Of a stretch of DNA of 64,000 nt, positions 52,429 through 61,381 are shown one piece after another. The notes below the pieces were generated by a model. That model did no database searches and was not told where the DNA came from. It was given only the letters and a program-made list of their open reading frames with translations. The stretch is taken from assembly GCF_024519155.1 (NCBI RefSeq), contig NZ_JANIFJ010000006.1:124001-188000 (forward strand), given 5' to 3'. This DNA comes from Mangrovibrevibacter kandeliae (GTDB lineage: Bacteria > Pseudomonadota > Alphaproteobacteria > Rhizobiales > Rhizobiaceae). Within the stretch, counting starts at the first letter, position 1; every line of letters starts with the position of its first letter. Made by a program: the position numbers and the translations under genes.

Positions 52429-54165
52429 ATGAACACGAATGCGGCGGCCGACCGGGGCGACGGCTACAAGTGGGTCGCGCTGTCGAACACGACGCTCGGC
52501 ATGCTCGCCGCCGCGATCAACAGCTCGATCCTGCTGATCAGCCTGCCGGCGATCTTCCGCGGCATCCATCTGGACCCGCTCGAGCCGAGCAACATCAACT
52601 TCCTGCTCTGGACCATCATGGGCTACCTGGTGGCCGTGTCCGTGCTGGTGGTGACCTTCGGCCGGCTCGGCGACATCTTCGGTCGCGCGCGGGTCTACAA
52701 CTGGGGCTTCCTCGTCTTCGCGCTCGCCTCGGTGGCCCTCTGCTTCATCCCGGGCGAGGGGCAGTCGGCGGCGCTCTACCTGATCGTGATCCGCATCCTC
52801 CAGGCGGTCGGCGGCGCCTCGATCATGGCGAACTCGACGGCGATCCTCACCGACGCCTTTCCCGCCGACCAGCGCGGGCTCGCGCTCGGCATCAACACCA
52901 TCGCGGCGATCGGCGGCCAGTTCATCGGCCTCCTGATCGGTGGCCTCCTCGCCGACTGGAACTGGGTGCTGGTGTTCTGGATCAACGTCCCCTTCGGCGT
53001 CATCGGCACGGCCTGGGGCTTCTGGCGGCTGCGCGACAGCCGCACTCCGCCGGGCGGTCGGCTCGACCTCCTCGGCAATGTCAGCTTCGCGGTCGGCCTC
53101 GTGCTCGTCCTCACCGCCATCACCTACGGCATCCAGCCCTACGGCGATCAGGTGATGGGCTGGGGCAGTCCGCTGGTCCTGACGCTGCTCGGCCTCGGCC
53201 TCGTCGTGCTCGTCGGCTTCGTGCTGATCGAACGGCGGGTGACCCGGCCGATGTTCGACCTCGACCTCTTCCGCATCCGGCCCTTCACGATGGCCAACCT
53301 CGCCAGCCTCGCCTCGTCGGTGGCGCGCGGCGGCCTGCAGTTCATGCTGATCATCTGGCTGCAGGGCATATGGCTGCCGCTGCACGGCTACACCTTCGAA
53401 TCCACCCCGCTCTGGTCGGCGATCTACATGATCCCGCTCACGGTCGGCTTCCTGCTGGCCGGACCGGTGTCGGGCTGGCTGTCCGACCACTATGGCGCGC
53501 GGCCCTTCGCAGCCGGCGGCATGATCGTCGGCGCGGCGAGCTTCGTCGCACTGCTCGAGCTGCCGGCGGATTTCGACTACGGCCTCTTCGCGCTCCTGAT
53601 CTTCCTCAACGGCCTCGGCTCGGGCCTCTTTATCGCGCCGAACACGACGGCGATCATGAACTCGGTGCCGGCGCGCGAGCGCGGCCAGGCGGCGGGCATG
53701 CGGGCGACCACCATGAATGCCGGCATGGTGCTGTCGATCGGCATCTTTTTCTCGCTGATGATCGCGGGTCTGGCGCAGACCCTGCCGCAGGCGATGGAGG
53801 CCCAGCTCCTGACGCAGAACGTGCCGGCCGACGTCGCCCACGCCGTGGCGAGCGCGCCGCCGGTCGGCAGCCTGTTCGCCGCCTTCCTCGGCTACAACCC
53901 GATGGGCGAGCTGATCCCGCAGCAGGTGCTCGCCAGCCTGCCGCCCGGCAGCGCCGAGGTGATCACCGGCCAGGAATTCTTCCCGCAGCTGATGGCGGTG
54001 CCGTTCATGCACGGCCTCGGCTTCGCCTTCGGCTTCTCCGCGCTCCTCTACCTCCTGTCGGCGATCGCCTCCTGGCTCGCCGGCGGCAAGTTCGTGCACC
54101 AGGACCACGGACCGCAGACTCAGGCCTCGGCGGAAGAGCGGCTGGCGACGCAGGCGGCGGAATAG
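52429..54165 (+). CDS. MFS transporter, DHA2 (14-TMS, EmrB/QacA-like) family
   Basis: A 578-residue inner-membrane drug:H+ antiporter-like protein with about 14 helices. Family features: NSSILLISLPAIFRGI in helix 1, VVTFGRLGDIFGRARVYN (motif A), ILQAVGGASIMANSTAILTDAFP, and INTIAAIGGQFIGLLIGG with WVLVFWINVPFG (motif C region). A long hydrophilic loop lies near residue 440-500. Substrate unknown; no TetR or MarR regulator adjoins. The ATG at 52429 is chosen at the onset of homology. Confidence 0.92.
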   Translation: MNTNAAADRGDGYKWVALSNTTLGMLAAAINSSILLISLPAIFRGIHLDPLEPSNINFLLWTIMGYLVAVSVLVVTFGRLGDIFGRARVYNWGFLVFALASVALCFIPGEGQSAALYLIVIRILQAVGGASIMANSTAILTDAFPADQRGLALGINTIAAIGGQFIGLLIGGLLADWNWVLVFWINVPFGVIGTAWGFWRLRDSRTPPGGRLDLLGNVSFAVGLVLVLTAITYGIQPYGDQVMGWGSPLVLTLLGLGLVVLVGFVLIERRVTRPMFDLDLFRIRPFTMANLASLASSVARGGLQFMLIIWLQGIWLPLHGYTFESTPLWSAIYMIPLTVGFLLAGPVSGWLSDHYGARPFAAGGMIVGAASFVALLELPADFDYGLFALLIFLNGLGSGLFIAPNTTAIMNSVPARERGQAAGMRATTMNAGMVLSIGIFFSLMIAGLAQTLPQAMEAQLLTQNVPADVAHAVASAPPVGSLFAAFLGYNPMGELIPQQVLASLPPGSAEVITGQEFFPQLMAVPFMHGLGFAFGFSALLYLLSAIASWLAGGKFVHQDHGPQTQASAEERLATQAAE

Positions 54166-54191
54166 ATCCGGGCTGCATCGACGGCAAAGAA

Positions 54192-54218
54192 AAGCCCCGG
54201 CGCTCGGCGCCGGGGCTT
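54192..54218. terminator. Bidirectional terminator between MFS and efe genes
   Basis: Perfect 12-bp stem AAGCCCCGGCGC / GCGCCGGGGCTT with a TCG loop. On the minus strand it is followed by TTTCTTT, making a classic Rho-independent terminator for the efe operon; on the plus strand it ends the MFS transcript. Confidence 0.85.
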
Positions 54219-54246
54219 CCTGGTCGCATCGGCGCGACGCGGCGGT

Positions 54247-55065
54247 TCAGTCGAGACCGAGCTTGCCGGGCAGCGTCGAGAGATCCTCGGCCAACGTGTT
54301 GACGCGGGCCGCGAGCAGGGTGCGGTCCTGATCGGTCAGCTTGTCGTACAGCTCGTATCCGTCGCCGCTCTCGTACTTGGCGAGCGTCACGTCGACGTCG
54401 TTGAAGTTCGACTCGACCTTCTCGACGAAGGCCGGGTCGGTCTCGGCGATGAGCGGACGCACGAGTTCGAAGATCTTCTGCGAGCCGTCGGAGTTCGCCT
54501 TGAAGTCCCACAGGTCGGTGTGGCTGTAGCGGTCCTCCTCGCCGGAGATCTTGGTGGCCGCGACCTCCTCCATCAGCGCCGCGGCGCCGCCGACCACCGT
54601 GTCCGGCGGAAAGACGAGATCGGTGATGCGCTTGTTCAGCTCGGTGACGTCGGCGAGCAGCTTGTCGGCGAAGGGCTCGAGGCCCTCCGTGCTGCCCTTG
54701 TCCCAGAGCCCGTACTCGATGCGGTGGAAGCCGGTGAAGTCGGGGTCCGCCTCGCGCTTCTCGTAGTCGTCGGCGCGCGCGTCCATCGAGGCGTCGAGGT
54801 CCGAGAACAGCTCGGCGATCGGCTCGATCGCCTCGTAGTGCATGCGCGTCGGGGCGTAGAGCGTCTTCGCCTTGTCGAGGTCGCCGGACTTGATCGCGTC
54901 GACGAAGGCCTGCGTGTCGGCGACGAGCTCGCCGGTCTTCTCCGCGACGAAGATCTTGTAGTCGGCGATCGGCTCGACGAGGTCGAGCGTGACCTCCTTG
55001 GCCGCCAGCGCCGGGCCGGCGAGAACGAGCGTGAGCGCACTCGCGGCCATGAGGTGTTTCAGCAT
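54247..55065 (-). CDS. Periplasmic M75 (EfeM/EfeO-like) iron-uptake component
   Basis: A 272-residue exported protein: signal peptide MLKHLMAASALTLVLAGPALA, then the M75 imelysin-like domain with YKIFVAEKTGELVADTQAF, the HxxE metal motif in GFHRIEYGLWDKG, and a C-terminal DLWDFKANSDGSQ. Unlike the larger EfeO upstream it lacks the cupredoxin domain, so it is an EfeM-type paralogue. It binds iron in the periplasm for delivery to EfeU. It is the last gene of the four-gene operon. Confidence 0.9.
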   Translation of the reverse strand: MLKHLMAASALTLVLAGPALAAKEVTLDLVEPIADYKIFVAEKTGELVADTQAFVDAIKSGDLDKAKTLYAPTRMHYEAIEPIAELFSDLDASMDARADDYEKREADPDFTGFHRIEYGLWDKGSTEGLEPFADKLLADVTELNKRITDLVFPPDTVVGGAAALMEEVAATKISGEEDRYSHTDLWDFKANSDGSQKIFELVRPLIAETDPAFVEKVESNFNDVDVTLAKYESGDGYELYDKLTDQDRTLLAARVNTLAEDLSTLPGKLGLD

Positions 55066-55085
55066 CGCAAAGCTCCCCTTCTGCT

Positions 55086-56402
55086 TCAGGACTGTTCGTT
55101 CGGGATCTTGCCCGCCGCCTCGACGAGCGACTGGCCGAGATAGCCGCCGGGGCTGACGACCCCGGGAAGGGCAAAGAAGAAGCCGCCGCCGACCGGCTTG
55201 ATGTATTCCTCCAGCGGTTCGCCGTTCAGGCGGCTCTGGACCGCGATGAACCCCTTCTGGAGGTCGGCCTGATAGGCGATGAAGAGGAGCCCCTGGTCGA
55301 GCTGGCCGTTCTTGGTCACCCCGTTGGAGTAGTTGAACGGCCGGCGCAGGATCAGATTGCGCTGGCTCGACGGGGTGCGGCGGTTGGCGAGGCGGATGTG
55401 GGCGTCGAGCGGCGTCTTCGCGCCCTCCGGATCTGCTGCATAGTCCGGCACGTCGTGCTCGCTGTTTCCGCCGTCGAGCGGCGCGCCGCTCATCTTGCGC
55501 CGGCCGATGATGTGCTCCTGCTCGCGCAGCGGAGTGCGGTCCCAGCGTTCGACGAAGTTGCGGATGATGCGCACGGCCTGATAGCTGCCGCCCGCCGCCC
55601 AGGCGGGCTCCCCGTCCTCGGCGCCGACCCAGACGATCCTGTCCATCAGGCCGGCATCGTTCGAGTTCGGGTTGGCGGAGCCGTCGCGGAAGCCGAGGAA
55701 GTTGCGGGCGCTCTCGCTGGTGCCGTCCGGTTTCGGCGCGATCACCGGCACCGAGCCCTCCTGCTTCCAGCGGATCACCAGGAACTGAGACAGGGTCTTG
55801 AGGATGTCGCGCAGCGCGTGGATGTTGGTGTCGCTGTCGTGCGCCGAGAACTGCAGCGACAGGTCGCCGTGGCACAGCTCCGGATCGAGCGCGTCGTTCG
55901 GAAACTCGACCATGCGCTGCAGCGTGTTCGGCTTCAGATGCGCGAGCCACGGCCGGTTGTCGAACAGCGAGGCGCCGAGCGCGACGGTGATCGTCAGGTC
56001 GTTCGGCTGGACGACGGGGCCGAGGATGCCGGAATCGGCCGGCGGATATTTCGGGTCGAGCTCGGGCGGCGTGCCGCCCTGCGTCAGGAACAGGATGCGC
56101 TCGGTCAGCCCGCGCAACAGCTGCTCCAGCTCGCGCGGCGAGGTGACCACGACGTCGAAGGCGGCGACCATGCCGTGCGCCGGGCGCGGCGTCACGATGC
56201 CGGCCTGATGCTCGCCATAGAAGGGTTGGCGGCGCACCGTCTCGGCCTCGGTCGGCGCGTCGGCGACCTGCCGTTCCGCGGCGGCCGACGGACGGGCGCC
56301 GAGAGCCATGGCGCCCCCTGCGGCCGCGCCGAGGCCGAGCAGCATCTGGCGGCGATTGGCGCCGGTCCGGCGCGTCTCGATGTCCCGATCCTTCGTCGTC
56401 AT
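55086..56402 (-). CDS. efeB: EfeB Dyp-type heme peroxidase/deferrochelatase
   Basis: A 438-residue DyP peroxidase exported by the Tat system: twin-arginine motif RRQMLLG at residues 17-23, then an Ala/Gly-rich h-region. Catalytic features: GFRDG (237-241, distal Asp240), proximal heme His335 in AHIRLANRR, and the C-terminal FIAYQADLQKGFIAVQ. It oxidises Fe(II) or extracts iron from heme for EfeU. It overlaps the efeO stop by 4 bp. Confidence 0.95.
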   Translation of the reverse strand: MTTKDRDIETRRTGANRRQMLLGLGAAAGGAMALGARPSAAAERQVADAPTEAETVRRQPFYGEHQAGIVTPRPAHGMVAAFDVVVTSPRELEQLLRGLTERILFLTQGGTPPELDPKYPPADSGILGPVVQPNDLTITVALGASLFDNRPWLAHLKPNTLQRMVEFPNDALDPELCHGDLSLQFSAHDSDTNIHALRDILKTLSQFLVIRWKQEGSVPVIAPKPDGTSESARNFLGFRDGSANPNSNDAGLMDRIVWVGAEDGEPAWAAGGSYQAVRIIRNFVERWDRTPLREQEHIIGRRKMSGAPLDGGNSEHDVPDYAADPEGAKTPLDAHIRLANRRTPSSQRNLILRRPFNYSNGVTKNGQLDQGLLFIAYQADLQKGFIAVQSRLNGEPLEEYIKPVGGGFFFALPGVVSPGGYLGQSLVEAAGKIPNEQS

Positions 56403-57589
56403 CCGACCCTCGTCGCCGCTTCCAGCTGATCGAGCGCGTCGGCAAGTCCCGTGAAGGCGTCCGCGAGCCGCTGGCGGCCCTCGGCGTCGACCTCTGCGTA
56501 TCGCGGGAAGCCGGCGTCGTCCTTCAGATCGGCGAGGCGCGCGCGCGCCTTGTCGAGCGCCGCCGTCAGTGCGGTGGCCACCTCCGGCGCCGAAGCGACG
56601 ATCACCGGGCTGAGCAGGTCGACGATCTTGCCGATGCCCTCGAGACTGGCCTCGGCGTCGGCAAGGTCGGTCTGGGCGTAGTGGTCTTCACCCTTGACGA
56701 GGCGCGCCTCGGCGATCTGCCGCGTGAGACTGTCGGCACTCGCCACCATCATACCCGGCTGCAGCTTCACCTCGCGCAGCCTGCCCTTGAGCGTCGCGAG
56801 ATCGGCGGTGAGCTTCTGCGCGAACGGCGTCAGGCCGTTGGTGTCGTTCTTGCCCCACAGCCCGTACTCGATGCGGTGGAAGCCGGTGAAGCCCGGGTCT
56901 TCCTCGCGCTGCCCGAGATAGTCGGCCAAGGGATCGATGGTGCTCTGCAGGTCGGCGAAGCGGCGCGCCAGCGGCTCGAGCGTCTTGTAGAGGCGGCGCG
57001 TCTCCTGGTAGCGCGTGCGCGCCGCCTCGCGGTCGCCGGCGGCGATCGCCGCCTCGAGCGCCCCGGCCGACGCAACGAGCTTGCCGCCCTGCAGCGCGAG
57101 GAACACCTTGTATTCGGACAGCGGGCCGATGAAGGCCTTCAGCGCTGGCGCCTCGGCCCTGGCTGTCTGCGTCTTCGACGGTGTAACCGTCAGCGTGCCC
57201 CGCGGATTGGACAGGAGGCCGCAGGTGATCTCGTAGGTGCCGGGCGCGAGATCGGCCGAGAGGGTCTGGCTGAACCCGGGCGCGATGTTCTCGCGCTCCT
57301 CGATCACCATCACCCCGTCGAGGATCTCCCACTCGACCGGCCGCTCCGAGCGGTTGGCGATCTCGAAGACGTGCTTGCCGGCAGGGACGGTAAGAGCGTT
57401 CGGCTCGCAGGCGGCGGCGGTGACGGCGACGCGCACGGTCTCGCCTTCGGCCGTCGTGCGCAGCTGGCTGGCGTAGTAGAAGGCGATGCCGCCGGCGAGC
57501 GCGAGGGCGGCGGTGGCCGCGACGCCGATCCACATCAGGTTGCCGAGCCGCGCCTCCGTCTCGCGCTGATCAGGCCCGGACATCGGCAT
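56399..57589 (-). CDS. efeO: EfeO: periplasmic cupredoxin-M75 iron-uptake protein
   Basis: A 396-residue protein with an N-terminal membrane anchor (LMWIGVAATAALALAGGIAFYYA), a cupredoxin domain (about 50-135, with the Cys of ITCGLLSNPRG) and a C-terminal M75 domain with GFHRIEYGLWGKND. It captures iron for the EfeU permease. The start is ATG 57589 or the ATG two codons on (57583), overlapping the efeU end by about 20 bp. It precedes efeB in the canonical U-O-B order. Confidence 0.94.
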   Translation of the reverse strand: MPMSGPDQRETEARLGNLMWIGVAATAALALAGGIAFYYASQLRTTAEGETVRVAVTAAACEPNALTVPAGKHVFEIANRSERPVEWEILDGVMVIEERENIAPGFSQTLSADLAPGTYEITCGLLSNPRGTLTVTPSKTQTARAEAPALKAFIGPLSEYKVFLALQGGKLVASAGALEAAIAAGDREAARTRYQETRRLYKTLEPLARRFADLQSTIDPLADYLGQREEDPGFTGFHRIEYGLWGKNDTNGLTPFAQKLTADLATLKGRLREVKLQPGMMVASADSLTRQIAEARLVKGEDHYAQTDLADAEASLEGIGKIVDLLSPVIVASAPEVATALTAALDKARARLADLKDDAGFPRYAEVDAEGRQRLADAFTGLADALDQLEAATRVG

Positions 57590-58427
57590 CTCCGACCACC
57601 CGCAGCGTCACCGGCCGGGACGGGCCGGGCGTCGGGCGCAGGAACAGGACGAGCGCGACGAGGAGGAACAGGACGTAGGCGATCGCCTCGCCCACGGCCG
57701 GAGCGTCCTGGTAGTTGAAGATGCCGGACAGGAGGCTGCCGAGCGGCCCGGAGGCCGGCAGCACCGCGCTGAGGTCGTAGGCGCGTTCCTGCAGTCCGTT
57801 CCACAGGCCGGCCTCGTGCAGGCTGCGGATCGCGCTGGAGAGGATGCCGGCCGCGACCACGAGGATGAAGATGCCGGTCCAGCGGAAGAAGCGGCGCAGG
57901 TCGAGGCGCACGCCGAAGGCGTAGATCAGGATGCCGATCACCGCGGCGACCACGATGCCGCCGAGCGCGGCGAGCGGCGCGCCCGGCCCGGTGCTCTGCT
58001 GGAAGATGGCCAGCAGGAAGAACACCGACTCCAGCCCTTCGCGCGCGACGGCGAAGAACACCATGCCGACCAGGGCCCAGCTGGCGCCGGAGGCGCCGTC
58101 GAGCGCGGCGTCCACCGAGCGATGCAGCTCGGCCTTGATCGACCGGGCCGCCCGCTTCATCCAGAACACCATCGAGACGAGCACGGCGACCGCGATCAGG
58201 CCGACCACCGCCTCGAAGAGCTCCTGCGTCTTCTGCGGAAATTCGGTGGCGGCGAGCTGCAGGCCCGCGCCGACGAAGAGGGAGAGCGCGACGGCGAGAA
58301 AGACGCCGATCCAGACGGCAGGCATCAGCTGGCCCCGGCCGGTCTGGCGCAGATAGGTGGCGACGATGCCAGTCAGCAGCGCCGCCTCGATCCCTTCGCG
58401 CAACATGATCAGAAATGGGGCCAGCAT
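57570..58427 (-). CDS. efeU: EfeU: FTR1-family iron permease
   Basis: A 285-residue inner-membrane iron transporter with seven helices. The two REGxE iron-binding motifs are REGIE (10-14) and REGLE (129-133). It imports iron with EfeO and EfeB. It is the first gene of the operon efeU-efeO-efeB-M75, with a possible IRO box about 40 bp upstream. Confidence 0.95.
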   Translation of the reverse strand: MLAPFLIMLREGIEAALLTGIVATYLRQTGRGQLMPAVWIGVFLAVALSLFVGAGLQLAATEFPQKTQELFEAVVGLIAVAVLVSMVFWMKRAARSIKAELHRSVDAALDGASGASWALVGMVFFAVAREGLESVFFLLAIFQQSTGPGAPLAALGGIVVAAVIGILIYAFGVRLDLRRFFRWTGIFILVVAAGILSSAIRSLHEAGLWNGLQERAYDLSAVLPASGPLGSLLSGIFNYQDAPAVGEAIAYVLFLLVALVLFLRPTPGPSRPVTLRVVGDADVRA

Positions 58428-58751
58428 CCGGGGCTCCTCCGCAGCTGGCTTTGGGCTAGTGAATTATGAGGCGCTTTGTCAAGATTAGATGGCGTCGCTC
58501 CCAGCACCACGCCGTGGTCAGCGAGGCGCGACGTCTGCCGCAGGCGGACACGTTCTGTTACAATCGCCGCAAGAAGAATTCGAGCACTGAACTCGTACGG
58601 ACGCGACCTGTACAAGCTTTAATGCAGTACACCGCTGTTGCCGCAATTCTGCCATTCGATCACCGCGCTCCCGACGCGATCGCTTTCTAGACCGGAACAT
58701 GGAGCAGCTGGTTGCTGCGTGGCGGCGACTTTAAAGGACGGGTGGCCGATC
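58428..58751. other. divergent intergenic region
   Basis: About 324 bp between efeU (minus) and the DUF1800 gene (plus). The left end holds the candidate IRO box. The rest has lower GC than the genes around it and contains no further open frame with signatures. Confidence 0.4.
58467..58481 (-). promoter_or_regulatory. Candidate RirA iron-responsive (IRO) box upstream of efeU
   Basis: TGA-N9-TCA (TGAGGCGCTTTGTCA on the plus strand) matches the IRO box described for RirA in rhizobia. It sits 40-54 bp upstream of the efeU ATG and overlaps a TTGACA hexamer on the minus strand that could be the -35 element. The short consensus occurs by chance fairly often, so support is positional. Confidence 0.45.
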
Positions 58752-60110
58752 ATGTCGACTTCGGATCGGATGGCGCTGGCGTTCTCACGCTTTGGGTACG
58801 GGGCCCGGCCGGGCGATCTCGCGCAGACCCGGACAAATCCGCGCGAGCGGCTCCTCGCGGAGATCGAGCGGCGCAATGCCGCGCTCCTTCAGGCGCCGGC
58901 TCTGCCGAGCACGCGCGACGCCTACGCGGCGGTGCGCGAGGACCAGATGGAGCGCAGCGAGGCGAAAGCGGACGGCGCCCCCAAGCCCGAGCGCGCCGGG
59001 CCGCAGGTGCCGCAGGCGATCCTGCAGGACGAGATCGCGGCGCGGCTCGCCCGCATCCGGGCCGCCGACATGGGCTTTGCCGAACGGCTCGTGGCGTTCT
59101 GGACCAATCACTTCTGCATCGAGGCCAAGGCGGGCGGGCCGGTCCGCGGCATGGCCGGCGCCTATGAGCGCGAAGCGATCCGCCCGCACGTGCTCGGCAA
59201 GTTCGAGGACCTCCTGGTGGCTGCGACACGCCACCCGGCGATGTTGATCTACCTCAACAACGCGAGTTCGATCGGGCCGGACAGCCGGGCCGGCGAGCGG
59301 CGCAACAAGGGCCTCAACGAGAACCACGCCCGCGAGATCATGGAGCTCCACACGCTCGGCGTGACCGGCGGCTACGACCAGGCCGACGTCATCGCCCTCG
59401 CCAAGATCCTCACCGGCTGGACCATCGGCTACAGCCCCGACAACGACGAGCGCTACGGGCGCTACTGGTTCAATGCGAACGCCCACGAGCCTGGCGCGCA
59501 GACGCTGCTCGGCATGCGCTACGACCAGCCGGGCGAGCAGCAGGGCCTGTCGGCGCTCGCCGACCTCGCGCGTCGCCCGGCGACGGCTCGGCACGTCGCC
59601 GACAAGCTCGCCCGGCACTTCGTGTCCGATCGGCCGCCGCAGGCTCTCGTCGAGCGTCTGGCCGACACCTTCCTGAAGACCGGTGGCGATCTCCTCGCGG
59701 TCGCCGTCGTGCTCGTCAGCGACGAGGAGGCCTGGACGGCGCCCGCCGCCAAGATCCGCACGCCGCAGGAGTTCGTCTGGTCGGCGGCGCGCGCGATCGA
59801 TCCGGACCTGCCGCCGCCTTTCCTCGGGCGCACGCTCGCCGCACTGGGCCAGCCCCTCTGGGATCCGCCGGCGCCCGCCGGTTTCAAGGACGACGCCGCC
59901 ACCTGGCTGGCGCCGGACGCGATGACGACGCGGGTGGAGATCGCCGAGCGGCTGGCGAGCCGGGCGAGCCTCATCGATCCGCGCGATCTCGCCGAAGCGG
60001 TGCTCGGCGCCCGCCTGTCCGAGGCGACGCGCCAGACGATCGCCCGTGCGGAGTCGCCGGCCCAGGGGGCGGCGCTGATGCTGATGAGCCCCGAATTCCA
60101 GCGGAGATGA
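58752..60110 (+). CDS. DUF1800 family protein
   Basis: A 452-residue protein of DUF1800: ALAFSRFGYGARPGDLAQ at the N-terminus, FAERLVAFWTNHFCIEAK, MLIYLNNASSIGPDSRAGERRNKGLNENHAREIMELHTLGVTGGYDQADVIALAKILTGW and a C-terminal tail. The family is regularly encoded next to DUF1501 and neither has an established biochemical role. No obvious signal peptide. ATG 58752 is chosen at the conserved start; upstream codons are unlike the family. Stop and next start share ATGA. Confidence 0.9.
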   Translation: MSTSDRMALAFSRFGYGARPGDLAQTRTNPRERLLAEIERRNAALLQAPALPSTRDAYAAVREDQMERSEAKADGAPKPERAGPQVPQAILQDEIAARLARIRAADMGFAERLVAFWTNHFCIEAKAGGPVRGMAGAYEREAIRPHVLGKFEDLLVAATRHPAMLIYLNNASSIGPDSRAGERRNKGLNENHAREIMELHTLGVTGGYDQADVIALAKILTGWTIGYSPDNDERYGRYWFNANAHEPGAQTLLGMRYDQPGEQQGLSALADLARRPATARHVADKLARHFVSDRPPQALVERLADTFLKTGGDLLAVAVVLVSDEEAWTAPAAKIRTPQEFVWSAARAIDPDLPPPFLGRTLAALGQPLWDPPAPAGFKDDAATWLAPDAMTTRVEIAERLASRASLIDPRDLAEAVLGARLSEATRQTIARAESPAQGAALMLMSPEFQRR

Positions 60111-61342
60111 CGGTCATGTCCCTGTCCACGCTTCTCGCCGACGCCCGGCTGTGCCCGAGCCGGCGCGCCTTCCTCGCCGGCACCGGCGCCTTCATCGCCT
60201 GGGCCAACATGCCCCGGCACGCCTTCGCCGGAACGCGCGACCCGCGCTTCGTCGCAGTGATCCTGCGCGGTGCGATGGACGGTCTCGCCGTGGTGCCGCC
60301 GGTCGGCGATCCGGACTATCGAAGCCTGCGCGGCGACGTGGCGCTCGGCCTGAACGGCGCCGACATCCTGCCGCTCGACGGCGTCTTCGCGCTCAACGAC
60401 GCGATGCCGCGCCTGCACGACAGGTTCCAGCGCAAGGAGGCGATCTTCGTCCACGCGGCGGCGACGGCCTATCGCGACCGCTCGCATTTCGACGGGCAGG
60501 ACGTCCTGGAAAGCGGCATGGGCGGTCCGCGCGCCTCGTCGACCGGCTGGCTCAACCGCGTCGCCGCGGCTTTGCCGAAGGGCGAGGCGGTGCGTCCGGC
60601 GACAGGTCTTGCGGTGGGTCCGACGGTGCCGCTGATCCTGCGCGGCGACGCCCCGACGCTGACCTGGTCGCCGCCCGAGTTCAAGGCGGCGGGTTCGGAC
60701 ACGATGATGCGCCTCGCCTCGCTCTATGGCGAGCTCGACCCGGCGATGGCGAAGGTGCTGGCCGCCGGCGTGGAGACCGACCGGCTCGCCGGCTCGCAGG
60801 CGCTCGACAAGGGCGGCGGGGGCGTGCCCGCGGCCTTCCGTGCGCTCGCGGACGGCGCGGGCAAGCTCTTGGCCGAGCCGGACGGGCCGCGTGTCGCCGC
60901 GCTCAGCTACGACGGTTGGGACACGCACGCGAACGAGGGCGCCGATGCCGGCCGTCTCGCCAATCTCCTCGGCGCTCTCGACGGCGCGCTGGACGGTCTG
61001 GCAACGAGCATGGGGCCGGCCTGGTCCGACACGGTCGTCGCGGTGATGACCGAGTTCGGCCGCACCGCGCATGCCAACGGCAACGAGGGCACCGACCACG
61101 GCACCGCCACCACCGCCTTTCTCGTCGGCGGCGCGGTCAAGGGCGGTCGCGTCATCGCCGATTGGCCGGGGCTGAAGATCGCCGACCTCTACGAGGAGCG
61201 CGACCTGAAGCCGACGACCGACCTGCGGGCCGTGCTGAAGGGCGTGCTGCGCGACCATCTCGGCCTGTCGGAGCGGGTGCTTTCGGCCGACGTGTTCCCC
61301 GACAGCCTCGGCGTGCGGCCGATCGCCGGCCTCGTCGCCTGA
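60107..61342 (+). CDS. DUF1501 family protein with Tat signal
   Basis: A 411-residue protein of the alkaline-phosphatase-like DUF1501 family. CPSRRAFLAGTGAFIAWANMP is a twin-arginine signal, so it is exported folded. The core includes FVAVILRGAMDGLAVVPPVGD, YRDRSHFDGQDVLESG, and the C-terminal VAVMTEFGRTAHANGNEGTDHGTATTAFLVGG. It is translated with DUF1800 (ATGA overlap), so both probably act together in the periplasm. Confidence 0.92.
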   Translation: MTVMSLSTLLADARLCPSRRAFLAGTGAFIAWANMPRHAFAGTRDPRFVAVILRGAMDGLAVVPPVGDPDYRSLRGDVALGLNGADILPLDGVFALNDAMPRLHDRFQRKEAIFVHAAATAYRDRSHFDGQDVLESGMGGPRASSTGWLNRVAAALPKGEAVRPATGLAVGPTVPLILRGDAPTLTWSPPEFKAAGSDTMMRLASLYGELDPAMAKVLAAGVETDRLAGSQALDKGGGGVPAAFRALADGAGKLLAEPDGPRVAALSYDGWDTHANEGADAGRLANLLGALDGALDGLATSMGPAWSDTVVAVMTEFGRTAHANGNEGTDHGTATTAFLVGGAVKGGRVIADWPGLKIADLYEERDLKPTTDLRAVLKGVLRDHLGLSERVLSADVFPDSLGVRPIAGLVA

Positions 61343-61381
61343 CACGACGCGGCGGTTACCCCGCGCTATGCCGCTCTGCGA

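Noticed and set aside
52168-54108. Minus-strand open frame of 646 codons
   Set aside because: Antisense to the 14-helix MFS transporter; translation is His/Arg/Glu-rich low complexity.
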